64,000 nucleotides of DNA from Deinandra increscens subsp. villosa (taxonomy: Eukaryota > Streptophyta > Magnoliopsida > Asterales > Asteraceae). Each line of letters begins with the position of its first letter. Position 1 is the stretch's first letter. The stretch covers positions 28,560,140 through 28,624,139 of the forward strand of contig JBCNJP010000003.1 in assembly GCA_039602395.1 (NCBI GenBank), written 5' to 3'. The translations under genes were made by a program, and so were the position numbers. Below are positions 44,066-56,035 of the stretch, piece by piece. The notes below the pieces were generated by a model, which saw only the letters and a program-made list of their open reading frames with translations, did no database searches and was not told the origin of the DNA.

Positions 44066-44462
44066 CTATATGGTGTATCATAAAATAAACATGGAAGTGG
44101 TGTTATGTGTGTGTATATATATAACGGGTTTGAAGTTCAATGATGCTAGAAAACAAGACACGTCCAACAAGATTTTTTTTTTTAATTTGAACTAATCATG
44201 TGATTATGGGACAATACCGTTGGGAAGGCATCAAACTTATGTGATCCAAGACAGAGAATAAATGATTATAAAAGGACGCTAACATGTTCAGTTTAAAGAC
44301 GTTAGCTGGGTAATTTAAATACATTTTAATGTTTTATAAATGCCGTACAAGCAGATGAATCTAGTCATATTCATATTTTTTTATTTTCATGCGAGGTTAT
44401 AGACGAAAGGGTAATAGTTTTAGGACTCTGATTCAATGGGTCTCTGATTTAAAAATATATAT
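44066..44462 (-). other. Upstream region of the PADRE gene
   Basis: AT-rich, no ORF; ends at the gap. Confidence 0.5.
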
Positions 44463-44962
44463 NNNNNNNNNNNNNNNNNNNNNNNNNNNNNNNNNNNNNN
44501 NNNNNNNNNNNNNNNNNNNNNNNNNNNNNNNNNNNNNNNNNNNNNNNNNNNNNNNNNNNNNNNNNNNNNNNNNNNNNNNNNNNNNNNNNNNNNNNNNNNN
44601 NNNNNNNNNNNNNNNNNNNNNNNNNNNNNNNNNNNNNNNNNNNNNNNNNNNNNNNNNNNNNNNNNNNNNNNNNNNNNNNNNNNNNNNNNNNNNNNNNNNN
44701 NNNNNNNNNNNNNNNNNNNNNNNNNNNNNNNNNNNNNNNNNNNNNNNNNNNNNNNNNNNNNNNNNNNNNNNNNNNNNNNNNNNNNNNNNNNNNNNNNNNN
44801 NNNNNNNNNNNNNNNNNNNNNNNNNNNNNNNNNNNNNNNNNNNNNNNNNNNNNNNNNNNNNNNNNNNNNNNNNNNNNNNNNNNNNNNNNNNNNNNNNNNN
44901 NNNNNNNNNNNNNNNNNNNNNNNNNNNNNNNNNNNNNNNNNNNNNNNNNNNNNNNNNNNNNN
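44463..44962. other. Assembly gap, exactly 500 N
   Basis: Fixed-size scaffold gap. Confidence 1.
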
Positions 44963-46749
44963 GAACGAAATTCAAAACCGATTGTACCATTGAATTCACG
45001 AGTTCAAACCGAAGCTAGTGGAACCAGACTTGCAGAAAACCGTTACGGATTAAAGATTTCACCATTGATGAGCTCAAGAACATGTTCACCACCCCCATTT
45101 CGCGATTATGAACAAAACTCAATGAAAATTGTTTTCGTAACCTACGGTAGATTCGTTTTGATAAACTATAACTACTGGAATCAATCACAAACACAAACAA
45201 ACTCAAATTCGGGTCCAATTTTTGAGTCAAAATACATGAAGTTTGACTCCAAAAAGTCAAACAGAATGAATGTAAAGATGGGATTATTATTTGCAAAAAG
45301 GTGAAAACTTGGAATTAAAAAGAAAAAAAAATTAAAAAAAAGTTCCACATCAGCTTCCATGTCATCAATTTTTGACGCCGTTAATTTTTTTTTAACGGAG
45401 GGTCTGTTAGGTGCAAAATATTAACAAGTTGGGACTGCTCCTTGCAATTTCGGAAGGTGGGATTATTATTTGCGAACGGGGAAAAGTTAGGATTATTTTA
45501 TGCAATTTTTCCTTTATTTTAAGTAATCTTGAACATAATGTTTTACGGTTGGACAAGATCATACATCTTTTATCACTAGGTTAAATTTAGTATTTAATTA
45601 TATTGATAATCTCTTTCATGGATGCTCTCTGAGAGGACATGTGATTCAAAGCTCCAGGTTATATTATGTTTGTATTAATATTCTCATGCCTACAAATGTG
45701 TAACATCCCACCACAACGAATTAACGTGAGATGCAACGTTCATGGATTAGAGTCATCTATTACATTGAACAACATCTAATACAACGTCATACAATATTGT
45801 CATACAATATTGTTTACAATACCAACTAAGTACAAATTGTTGTTTTTGAGTTTCACAAATCAAGACATTAAGATTTTGACATGTGACTCCATGTGTGGTT
45901 TCAAATGTAAGTCCAGTGCATCCTAATTGCATAAGAATAACATGTTAAAACGAGTCAATATAAAGTTGGTGAGTTCGCAGATTTAGTCAAATAAAAATAG
46001 TTTTCATGGACCACAAGATTTTAGGGACTATTGTTACATAAAATTAACATTATCATATAAGTTTACTATTACCATGAGCTCCTATAATGAAAGCCTTGAC
46101 AATCAATGTTCTGCCCCACCCTAATGTCTTATCACAAGGCATTGTAATGTCTATATACAATTATGCACTTGATTGACCTCCATTCAAGCTCTATAGCGAC
46201 TAACCAAGGGCGAGGGTGTTAACTCAAATATATCTATTCATAACTTTCACGCTTAAATCCACAATTAATGATACAAAATAGGGGACTTAATGAGACAATT
46301 CATGTCACTCAATGTAATACGTAGTGATTGTGTCCAAAATATATAAGCATGTATTCTTTCCCAAATCATTTTAATAACATTTAGAATTTATAGGGGCCGT
46401 TAAGACTCACATGAATGATTAAGTGTGATGATACGTAACAAGTTCGTGAACAAGGCTGGCCTAACCATGCCCTAAAACATTTAAGACGTCTTAAGGTCTA
46501 ATGACATAATTCTACATGAATAATGAGTCAAGTATCTAAGTTATCCACTTAGACTTATCTGGTCTTGTCAAAATCGTTAACTTTGTTGGTGATATGTGTG
46601 GTTTTTTTATATAAGTATATTTATTTTTGTATATTTATTTCATAAAAATAAATATACATGTGTGTCCACAAAAGTCTATGTTTCTTAGATCTATAAGTTA
46701 TCTTTTGAGTTAGTGCACCCGGTATACTGGCGCTATGGGCCAGTTTAAC
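44963..46749. other. No gene; decayed repeats
   Basis: The ORF at 44990-45304 has no recognisable domain. Around 45270-45510 GGGATTATTATTTGC occurs twice, flanking a TTAACGG-type palindrome, as in MITEs. At 45699 TGTAACATCCC looks like the start of a Gypsy LTR, but no end could be found. 46610-46660 is an AT-rich palindrome. Confidence 0.4.
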
Positions 46750-46782
46750 TAGAGGTGCACATTTCGGTTTTTTTTAAGAACC

Positions 46783-46975
46783 GGTTCCGGTTCCAAACCG
46801 GTTCCGGTTCCAAACCGGTTCCGGTTCCAGAGGTCACCCAAAAAACCGGTTCCGGCTAGAACCGGTTCCGGTTCGGTTCCAATGCTCAAAAGCCGGATCC
46901 GATGGGACCGGTTCCGGTTCGGTTCTAAACCGGTTCCAGAGAACCGATGAAAAAAACCGGTTCCAAAGAACCGGT
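46783..46975. repeat. hAT subterminal AACCGGTT array, left
   Basis: More than ten AACCGGTT or GGTTCCGGTTCC words occur in about 190 bp. Confidence 0.92.
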
Positions 46976-47260
46976 CGCTGTGTTCACGTTTTTTTTTTTT
47001 TTTTTTTATAGTTTTTTAACATTTTTTTACAAAAACAACACATAGAAAACAAACTTCAAACTTCATTAAAACTACCATAATGTTTGTCCATTACACGGTT
47101 ACATAAGTTACGAGTTCGGAGTTCGGATCGAAATAAAAACACACCATTACGAAAAACAAATCCTACGAGTTACGAGTTCGAATCAATTAAACAAACAACT
47201 ACGAAACATTAAGCAAATAACTTCTTGTCTTCATCTTCATTCTTCATCTTCAAATCATCT

Positions 47261-49356
47261 TCATGTAGTCTCATCTCCCGAACTATTCGGGCCAATACGA
47301 ACCGCCGCATCATAAGCATCTTCATCGGAAAGACCAAGCTCAATCTCGTTCATGTGAATCCTTTCTTCAAGAGTAGTTTCGTCTTCAAGAGTTTCCATGT
47401 TTTGAATACGATCCGCCGCATCCAAATGATCTTTCAAGCAAATGCACATCTCGATTGAAGCCGGAGTCAACCTTGTTCGCCTTACCGATAAGACCCTACC
47501 ACTCAAAGAAAAAGCACTTTCCGAAGCTACCGTGGAAGCTTGGACGGTTAGTAGATCTCGGGCAATAGCGGATAGGATTGGAAATTGACTTTCCTTTGCC
47601 TTCCACCATGCCAAGATATCAAAAGACTCAACTTCCTCCCGAGTCATCATGGAAAGAAAATCGCTTCCCATATACCTCCCAAGCTCACTAGTCGGTGTGG
47701 TTCCCCTTTGACGCTTACTATTTTCCGCCCTCAAATAAGTGAAAAAATCATTTTGACCACGACTCGAGCTACTAACGGATGACATTGAGTGGTGGATGTG
47801 TGTTGTTGGACCATATCGAGTCAAATAAACATTAAACAAGTTTTGAATACAAGTATGAAAAGTAGCTTTTGTTTTTGAAGCAAAGTCGACATCTTCTTCA
47901 TACATTTCCAAATACTCCGCTATCCTTTCAATAGCGGTTTCAACACCCGTAACGTTATAACATGGGTTCAAAAAGGCGGCACAAGTAAAAACGGGTGGTA
48001 TCTCCTTGAAATATTTTCGAAACTTGATTTTCATAGGCGTCACCATAAGACTAAACATTTCACTTTTAAATTCAAATTCACTCATTGTTTGTGACATTAG
48101 AAAAAGATTGTGGAGAACAAAAGAACTTGTGGGATAATAAACCCCCGAAAGTTGTGTAGTTGAATCGTTAAAAATTCGAAGAAAATCCGTCATTTCTTCA
48201 ATACACTCCCAACTCTCATCCGAAAACGGTGTAGCTCGTGCACGAGATGCAAGATGATCATGAAAAATCTTTAGAGTGTCTTTTTGTTTTAACGCACTTT
48301 CAAACATTGTGAACGTCGAATTCCATCGTGTAGGAACGTCCCAATTCGGTCCTAAACATGGAGAATTCGTATCCGTACACAATTTTCGGTATTTCATAAA
48401 TCTTTCTCTACTTTTTTGAAAATGGAATAAATCATGGTTCTAAAAGCGTCTTTAATTTCACAAACCGACCCAACATTAAGACCATCTTGAACAACCAAAT
48501 TGATAATATGAGCCACACAACGACTATGGAAAAACGCCCCGTTACAAACCGGTTTATATTTCAATTTTAGTTTCTCGACCGCTACGGTGTTATTTGAAGC
48601 GCTATCAAAAGACATAGAAAAGATTTTTTTTTCCAACTTAAATGTTCGAATAACATAGTCTAGTAGTTGGAAAACATTTTCACCGGTATGTGGGTATGGA
48701 AACAATTCAAAAGCCACCGTACGTTTCATCATTTGCCATGATGAAGGACAAACCCAATGAGCGGTCACACAAAGATATGATTCCGGTAAATGGTGTGGAG
48801 CCGACCAAACATCGGTGGTCAAGTTCACACCGGTTTCCAAGTTTTCAAAAAGTGAAATTAACTCTTTTTTTGTGTTTGCCCATAGTTTTAAACAATCCCT
48901 TCTAAGAGTGGTGCGACTTACTTGGGTATATCGAGGTTGGAGAGTGTCGCGAATCATACTTGTTAATCGAGCGTTGTCGAAGTGATCGAAGGGAAGAGCT
49001 TCTTGAATCACGAACTTTGCCATCCGGTCTCGAACCGCCATTAGATCGTAATTGAATACGTCTCCATGACTTCCCATTTGTGCTTGACCTTTAGAAGGAT
49101 TAGCCTTCAAAGAGGGACATGGTTGATTAAGATGCTTCCTCAACGTTGAGTTTCCTTTCGGATCAAGTAAACCCCCGCATGCCTTGCAACGAGCTTTTTC
49201 CTCACCGTTTGACATTTCGCATAAGTCCATATGCTCCCAAATATCGCGTGTTCGGGTACATTCAAGTATCCTAACAACAACATTGCTTGAGCCTTGCCCA
49301 TCCACGGACTCACTCGCGGCTTGTTTGCCTTTGCCTTTGCGGTTGCCACCGGCCAT
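47261..49356 (-). pseudogene. hAT transposase, one frameshift from intact
   Basis: The start is at 49356 (MAGGNRKGKGKQAASES); the longer upstream frame lacks an ATG. A BED-type zinc finger follows (CKACGGLLDPKGNSTLRKHL, about residues 60-80), then the RNase H-like fold with TTDVWSAPHHLPESYLCVTA and SFDSASNN. The C-terminus has the hAT dimerisation domain: DILAWWKAKESQFPILSAIA, then ASTVASESAFSLSGRV, and an acidic end. It would cut and paste the element from TAGAGGTGCACAT ends. The frame breaks once, near 48405, within a run of six A (minus strand). The first part ends KKVEKDL, and the second continues as KSRERFMKYRK. This is either real inactivation or a homopolymer sequencing error. Confidence 0.9.
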
Positions 49357-49437
49357 CGAAAACGTGAGAGAATGTGTGTGTTTTTTGAAGTGATATTTGT
49401 GATTTTTGAGTGTGGAATTAACCCATAACAATTACCT

Positions 49438-49537
49438 AGTATTTATACTACATTGTAGGTTGAATTGGGGGGTAAAAAACAAAAAAAACGGGCAAAAAAT
49501 CACCAAAAACGGCTATAAAACCGTTGCATAACGGCTA
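49438..49537 (-). promoter_or_regulatory. hAT promoter: TATA box and three AACGG motifs
   Basis: On the minus strand TATAAATA lies at 49438-49445, about 85 bp before the ATG. Upstream of it are AAAAACGGCTATA, AAACCGTTGCAT and CATAACGGCTAG (49505-49537), spaced about 10 bp. Confidence 0.5.
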
Positions 49538-49548
49538 GAAATCAACAT

Positions 49549-49855
49549 CCAGACCGGTTCCACTTTTTCGGTTCCAGAACCGGTTCTTAAACCGGTTTCT
49601 GGAAAACCGGTTCCGTAATTTAATTGAAATACCATGTTTGTTCTTAAACCGGTTTCTGGAAAACCGGTTCCAGAACCGGTTCTTAAACCGGTTTCTGGAA
49701 AACCGGTTCCGGTTCCGGTTCTGCCCCTAACATGTTAAACCGGTTTGGGACCGGCGGTTTTAGTCGGAACCGAACCGGTTCCGTCAGAACCGGTTCCCAA
49801 TCGGTTCGGTTCCGGTTCGGTTCGGCGGTTCCGGTTCCGGAACCGGTTCGGATGT
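49549..49855. repeat. hAT subterminal AACCGGTT array, right
   Basis: Dense repeats of AACCGGTTYC in both orientations, including three tandem copies of AAACCGGTTTCTGGAAAACC. Confidence 0.92.
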
Positions 49856-49966
49856 GCACCTCTAAGTTTAACGACGCCATGAGACGCGAATATCGCCCCC
49901 ACCAGGCGCCATGTCACGCCGCGAACGAGGAGCGTCATATCTTCGACGCCATTTTTCTCCAGTGAA

Positions 49967-50038
49967 GACCGTTGAACGGTCAAAAAATTGACCGTTGGCC
50001 AATTAATTTTTTTTCCCATTTTTTTTCTCTATTTAAAC
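49967..50038 (+). promoter_or_regulatory. Harbinger promoter: MSA-like palindrome and TATA-like box
   Basis: GACCGTTGAACGGTC at 49967-49981, a second TTGACCGTTGG at 49988-49998, then TATTTAAAC at 50030-50038, 78 bp before the ATG. Confidence 0.5.
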
Positions 50039-50115
50039 CTCAATATTCACCATATTTTCACACCCATATCACTTTCTCATCTAAAACTCTTCCAAATCTC
50101 TAAACCAAAAATATT

Positions 50116-51183
50116 ATGAACTTCCTCTCGTCCAACGATTCATCCGACTCGTCGTACGATGAAGCCGCGGATATGTTTTTCCAGATGATGGTGCATTATC
50201 AGCAACGTCGACCAAATAGACGAGCACAACAAACGCTTACCCGAAGAGCTCGTCTAAATCGAAACCGTGAGATGGGGCAAACGAGTCTTCTTAGAGACTA
50301 TTTCAACGATCCATGCGTCCACCCGGCAGGAGCGTTTGAACAACGTGTTCGTATGCGACGTTCACTATTTTTAAGAATTGTGAACGAAATAGAACGAGAG
50401 AATCCATGGTTCCCGCAAAGAAGCGACGTGAGAGGAAGGAACGGTTTCACTCCATTGCAAAATTGCACGGCCGCAATTCGAGTTATGCCTTACGGTGTTA
50501 CGGGTGATTCCTTCGACGAGTATCTGAGGATGTCCGATCGGACTATTAGGACATGCATTCGAAAGTTTTGTAAATGTAATATTTATCATAAAACATTTGT
50601 TTCGTAATTTAATTGAAATACCATGTTTGTTTTATTCTCATACGTAGTTTTAAAATTAGGTCTTTACAACTTGTATGGAAGAAAATATTTACGCCGACCC
50701 ACTGCTAGCGATATTAGACAGTTGCACGAGTTTCACGAGCAGAAATGGGGTTTTCGTGGGATGCTCGGTAGCATCGACTGCACACATTGGGAGTGGAAGA
50801 ATTATCTCAACGTTTGGCGGGGTCAGTTTATGCGAGGTGATCATGGGCATCCAACCATAAATCCATAATGCTCGAAGCCGTTGCTTCGCACGGCATGTGG
50901 ATTTGGCATCAATATTTTGGTGTCGCTGGGTCGAACAACAATATCAATGTGTTGGATCGATCACCCATTTGGGATGACGATCATCGAGGGACGTGAGCCT
51001 GATTCCTCGTTTGAGCTACGTGGCAATACGTACAAGCGAGGATATTATTTGGGAGACGGGATTTATCCCGAATACTCTACGATTGTGAACGGGTTTACGG
51101 CTCCCATCGGCGAAAGGCGCAGGGTTTACACAAAAGCTCACAGTGCGGCTCGTAAAGACATAGAACGTACATTTGGCGATTCA
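50116..51183 (+). pseudogene. PIF/Harbinger transposase, truncated
   Basis: Starts MNFLSSNDSSDSSYDEAADM. The N-terminal helix-turn-helix region (FEQRVRMRRSLFLRIVNEIE, then GYNALQ-like LQNCTAAIRVMPYGVTGDS) runs to FCKC. An intron of about 85 bp (50575-50659) seems to separate it from YLRRPTASDIRQLHEFHEQK. The DDE positions are recognisable: GSIDCTHWEW, YLGDGIYPEYS and ARKDIERTFG. A frameshift lies between GHPTI (about 50860) and LEAVASHGMWIWHQYFGVAG, another follows the SPIWDD block, and the protein is cut at 51183 by unrelated LTR-element sequence. In intact elements this enzyme excises DNA with TTA/TAA target duplicates. The hAT element sits 250 bp upstream. Confidence 0.85.
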
Positions 51184-52162
51184 CAAAGATCTTGATTCAC
51201 ACAGAATCCCTGATTCACACAAAATCTACTCTTATTGGATCACACATGTCCAATAGCCAACATCACAAAGGTCTCGGTCTTTTCTCTCCGATCACACAGG
51301 TCGGTCTCAAACCACACATGTTTCTTCTCTCTTTGGATCCAACAGGTCCAAAGCCCAAGTTCACACAAGCTTGGTCTTCTCGTTACCACACAAGTAAGAA
51401 CACTAAGTTCTCGATTCGATCACACAGATCTCCTCTTTGATTCAGTCACACAGACAAGACCACTTAGGTCTTCGAATCGCACACATCTTTCTTTCGACTC
51501 ACACAAGGTCTTTTTTCTTCCTCGACTAAATCTGGGCGCTAAAACATCTTACTTGTAGATTCGTCGCTAACTTCAAATTCGTCGCTAAAATCTCGCTGAT
51601 CTTCACTACCGTCGCTAAAACCGTCGCTGATCTTCAGAGTCGTCGCTAAAACCAGATTCTGGTCGCAAATTTTCGTCGCAAATTTTTACTGTTGTCACGA
51701 AAGCAAAATCTGGTCGCAAAATCCGTCACAACTGAACCGCTTCTACACACAATTCGAGCACCGAGTTCTCCTCTTCACAAGGGTTTCGATTAGCCTTTTT
51801 TCTTCTTCCTCCTATCCCACGGTATGAGCCTACGCTCTGATACCAGTTGTTGAAGAACAATCGATTTTACGTTATGAACTTTATCGAAAGAAAAGATGAA
51901 AATTAAAAAACTATAACTCTGATTAATTTGTAGGGTTCAAATACAAAGCACACATGACTCCAATATATAAACAAACTATGACCGACTCTAACTACCGACC
52001 TAATTAAACCCTATGAACCCAAACAATTTGTATTCTAAACAATTTCTAACTTCTAATTTATGATAACTCAAAACTATTAAAAATTAATACTAATTAATTA
52101 CTTTTATCTAAATCAAGATTAATCTATCAGTGTCGCTGTCGCTGCTGTTAGTCTGTTACACA
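51184..52162 (-). mobile_element. 5' end of an LTR retrotransposon, truncated
   Basis: The primer site on the minus strand (plus GCTCTGATACCA, 51834-51845) stands next to an LTR end that reads CTTCAACA on the minus strand at 51848. The LTR then runs right to about 52162; that edge is uncertain. TATATA on the minus strand near 51963 fits a promoter. Left of the primer site a leader of about 650 bp with two kinds of short repeats ends inside the Harbinger gene. Confidence 0.6.
51540..51735 (-). repeat. CGTCGCTAAA leader repeats
   Basis: Words such as TTCGTCGCTAA, CCGTCGCTAAAA, GTCGCTGATCTTCA and GGTCGCAAATTTTCGTCGCA occur about nine times. In 51184-51500 a CACACA-based word recurs about fifteen times instead. 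Confidence 0.8.
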
Positions 52163-52796
52163 CCCTCAAATACATCTCTGTTTGGTGCATTTGACGAGTA
52201 AAGAATAAAGACATTTTCAACAAGAAAAGATCGTTCGAGGTTGAATTTATGTGAAACGCATATTTCTTCATTGACGACAAAATTGACTTTGTTATGTCAA
52301 ATACCATGTCGTGTCAGCAGCCATTATTTTGTCCATATTCATGATCTTTATTAAGGTTGGGATTAAGACCTAAACTTGGTGTTACGTTCACTAAAAACAG
52401 AAGGTCTTATGAAAGCAACAACTTTAATAATGACAATCCACTTACTTACAGCTGGGAAACAAATTAAAAGATCTATCACTTTGCAAGTGGAGTTCTTTTT
52501 CTAAATAATTTTAATTTCAAAGGAAATAATTCATTTCAAATGTTGTGTGACAATACAAATGACGTTTGTAATGAGTTACTAAACATATAACCTATTAACT
52601 AATACTCTGTTAACTAATAACATCAAGATGCATCGAGTCATTGCCGCAACCTTTTGATAGGTTAAAAGGAGGTGAGCTTAAGATGATCGAGATAATAACA
52701 TGATTATATATGAAGGATAGAAATTAAGCGCGATTTAACATTTATGAATCTTGAACTCATCTGTTGATATGGAATAGATTTGAAGTTAAAGGGTGT

Positions 52797-54192
52797 TTAT
52801 GGCTTAAAAGGAGCGAATGCAACCACAGAATTATGGCCTCCAAATCCAAAAGAGTTAGAGATGGCTGCAATAAGAGATATCATTAGGTTAATACATGATA
52901 TACTTAGAGAAAATGCAAGACCATTGACCACATACCAACGTTGACTTCATGTTGTTTCTTCACATTTGGGACAGTGTCAATATCAACTTCAGGCTCCAAG
53001 TTCTACATATATACAAAAACAAAATGTTCAATAATCAATATGAACCCAAATGCATACATGTATCCATATATAGTTGAAATGATTGAAAATTGAGTTCTTT
53101 TTACGTCGTACATCTTGATTAATCGTCGGGTGTAACCAACCGGTGGTGATAGCTTTTATGCAAGCAATGGCTTCCAACCCACCCGCAGCTCCAAGACCAT
53201 GTCCGATCATCGACTAAAACATATTAATTAAACATGCACCATAAACATTTCATTAGTAACAATACACACAAATATACATTGGTAGATCCAGAAAATTGGT
53301 TTAGTGAGTGCAAAAAGAATCAGTAAAAATAACATAACATTAATAAAACAGTATTAAAATGAGTTATTTTTATTCAAGAATTTGATAACTTTTGAGTGTT
53401 TTAGGTGCCAAAAACAGCTAAAAAGAAGTTATTTTCACAAACATTTGGTGCCAAAAACAGTTAAAAAATAAGTCATTTTCACAAACCTTGGGTGTCTGGG
53501 AAAAAAACGTTGGGTGCCTTAATCATTTAGTTCAAGTAATTACCAATAAATTTGCAATTTGAGTGGGTGTCTTATGATCCATAAGTTATATATATGTGTA
53601 TATGTAGATATCATAAATGTTTCTTGCCTTGGTCCCATTCATCTTCATTTCAGATGTATCCTTGAAGATCTTTTTAATAGCAATAACTTCAGCCAAATCT
53701 CCAGCTAGGGTAGATGTTGCATGACAATTCACATAATTCACCTTCAATTTTTTAAAGTTTGCATTTTCAGAAACCGGAACATGTTGTATGTATATATAAC
53801 TGCAGGTAACTAATGACTTGTAAAAACATGACCTCTTCAGGAGAAACACCAGCATGTTCTAAACATTTGGTTATGCAAGACGAGATTCCAAGCCCATCTT
53901 TGCGAGGATCGGTCATGTGATGCGCATCACACGTGATCGCACCTCCCAAGTACTCGGCAATAATGTTTGCACCTCTTTTAGCTGCATGGTCCAAACTTTC
54001 CATTATCTGTAAAAAAAAAGTCCAGTTTATTTCAAGTTACCATTTTTATAACATTTAAAAGTTAAAGCTAGTGTCAGTGAATCCATCCCCAAATTGATTC
54101 ATGTGTATGCCAAAGTTTGGGCTGGATTCTAGGCTTGGGCTCAAACTGTCATAACCAACTAATAATTGTCAAAAAATGTGTTAGCCTAGTTG

Positions 54193-54223
<31 letters not shown>

Positions 54224-55468
54224 CTATCCTGTGTAATCTACTTCTAAATCCACCTAATATCATTTTGTAAGACTTAAACCCTTGACATTTAAGTGAGTAG
54301 GCCAAGATGAATAAACACCGGGTGTCACTAGGCCAAAATGACATCGGCTGAGCCCATCAGTCGTTTTATATTATATTTCCTACGTGTTATATAACATCTT
54401 CTTAGGAAGTTGGGGAGTTGCATACCAGGACACCTGCACCTTCACCGATAACAAAACCATCGCGATCTTTGTCCCATGGTCGAGAGGCCTTGTGGGGCTC
54501 GTCGTTTCTTTGGGACAAGGCTCTACAAGCTATGAACCCGCCAACTCCGGTAGGATTTACTGCAGCCTCGGTTCCACCAACTACCATGATATCTGCCTCT
54601 CCTCTTCTGATGTGGTTTGCAGCAGCATAAAAGCAATAGTTTGCAGTCGCACAAGCTGTCGAAATCGAGTAATTAGGCCCCATTAAACCCGCATCAATCG
54701 CCAGCAAAGCAGATCCCATGTTGGTAATCGAGTAAGGAATGAAAAACGGCGTGATCTTCTTGAATCCCTTCTGAATAAGCGCTTCCACACCGTTGCTAAA
54801 CGTTGTCAGACCGCCCATTCCTGATCCCACAAGAACTCCGATCCTCGTTCGATCAATCTGTCACATGATCATACAATTCTAGATCAGGAATGCCATCATT
54901 TTTAACTAATCTTGGTACCAAAATACTAAAAAAGTCAATGTATTTTCCCTTTTAAAGATCTTACAGTTTGAAGAATTTGGTGTCCAAGATTAGCATCATG
55001 GAGGGCTTTCCTGCCGGCAACCAAACAATATCTCCAGCAGTCATCGAGACGGCGGTCGGTTTTTCCGTCTATGTAACCTACCGATGAAAAGTTGCGAATT
55101 TGACCGGCGAAACGAACAGTGAAAGTGGAAGCATCAAATTTGTCTATCGGGGTGATTCCGCTTTGACCCTCTAGAAGTTTCTCGTAGAAGGTGTTAACAT
55201 CGTTACCAAAAACTGAAACAACTCCCATTCCTGTAATGACAATTCTCTTTTTGGGGTCTGTTTCTCGTCTGGGAGGTGCAGCCATGGCCTTGATTGGTCG
55301 AGATTTTGAAGCTGAGAATATGCATGAAACATTTGTAAGTTTGAAAACATCGAGAATGTATTAAACGGATTACTAACCTCTGAATCGGTTATACTGAAGC
55401 AAAGAAGCTCCATTGTTTCCTGAATCTTTAGTTTTGAAAATCAAAGCAGAGTAACAAGTGGTTGCCAT
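52797..55468 (-). CDS. KAS1: 3-oxoacyl-ACP synthase I, plastid (KAS I)
   Basis: A complete gene of eight exons: 55468-55378, 55311-54965, 54857-54426, 54006-53833, 53741-53628, 53213-53112, 53002-52936 and 52864-52797, giving 464 residues. It elongates acyl-ACP from C4 to C16 in plastid fatty acid synthesis. Residues 1-45 look like a transit peptide (Ser/Lys/Arg-rich); the mature part starts near KKRIVITGMGVV. The catalytic triad is present: Cys215 in STACATANYCF, His355 in NCHATSTLAGD and His391 in SMIGHGLGAAGG; SNSFGFGGHNSVV closes the protein. NYCFYAAANH favours KAS I over KAS II. The intron after exon 5 has a GC donor (AAG|GCAAGA); the others are GT-AG. The frame is preserved at every join. 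Confidence 0.95.
54193..54218. repeat. Poly-T run in a KAS I intron
   Basis: About 26 T in the intron between exons 3 and 4. Confidence 0.95.
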
Positions 55469-56035
55469 TAATTACCAAATGTATGTTGTAAAAACTGCAC
55501 GCCACCTGTTTGATGAAAATCTTGAGTGACGGAAAGGAAGGTGACTCTGAATTGTTGATTAGTGTTTTGTGTTTATTCTGGAACTCAAACAATTGTTTGA
55601 GATTTTGATTTTTTTTTTGTGGAAGGTTGATGGCTGATCGTTATAGTGTGGTAGTTGGCAACCCATTATTGCATGTTCATTGGCATCATGCATGAAACTT
55701 TGGTCATCCATCCTCACACCTATTGAAGGGCATTTGGTGAGTGTTTATTCTTATTTACACAATATGCAAAAGGTTTCAGTGATCACTATGTAGCATCATT
55801 CGCATCCATTGGACACACTTACAAGTTACAGGCCCTTAAATGGGCACATCATTATTTACAAATTTCTAAAAATCCTCACAAATTTTTATAAAACCCCCAT
55901 TTTACATCACGACAAATATCTTTACCCTTGTTAATTTTCACATTATCACCTATTCACTACACATTATTTAAATAAAAGTAAAAAATAACGGTTTTTGGCC
56001 CTCGATATACATGAAAGTTATGCCCTTGATTTAGA
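55469..56035 (-). promoter_or_regulatory. Upstream region of KAS I
   Basis: No ORF. T/C-rich leader followed by ordinary AT-rich DNA. No clear TATA box is seen. Confidence 0.4.

Larger units (their letters stand above)
46750..49864 (-). mobile_element. hAT transposon with 8-bp TSD
   Basis: Both ends read TAGAGGTGCACAT in inverted orientation (46750-46762 and 49852-49864). AGTTTAAC flanks the element on each side (46742-46749 and 49865-49872). It is 3115 bp long, contains a nearly complete transposase on the minus strand, and has subterminal blocks of AACCGGTTCCGG repeats at both ends. Confidence 0.97.

Noticed and set aside
44990..45304. 104-residue ORF and its opposite-strand partner after the third gap
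   Set aside because: No recognisable domain, repetitive surroundings and truncation at the gap side.
46718..46749. Possible Harbinger left end (TTA then GTGCACCCGG) just before the hAT element
   Set aside because: The TTA fits a target duplicate, but no matching inverted end was found to the right because the transposase is truncated at 51183.
49357..49431. Longer start for the hAT transposase
   Set aside because: The extension begins at a TTG and overlaps the expected 5' leader next to the TATA box. The first ATG is at 49356.
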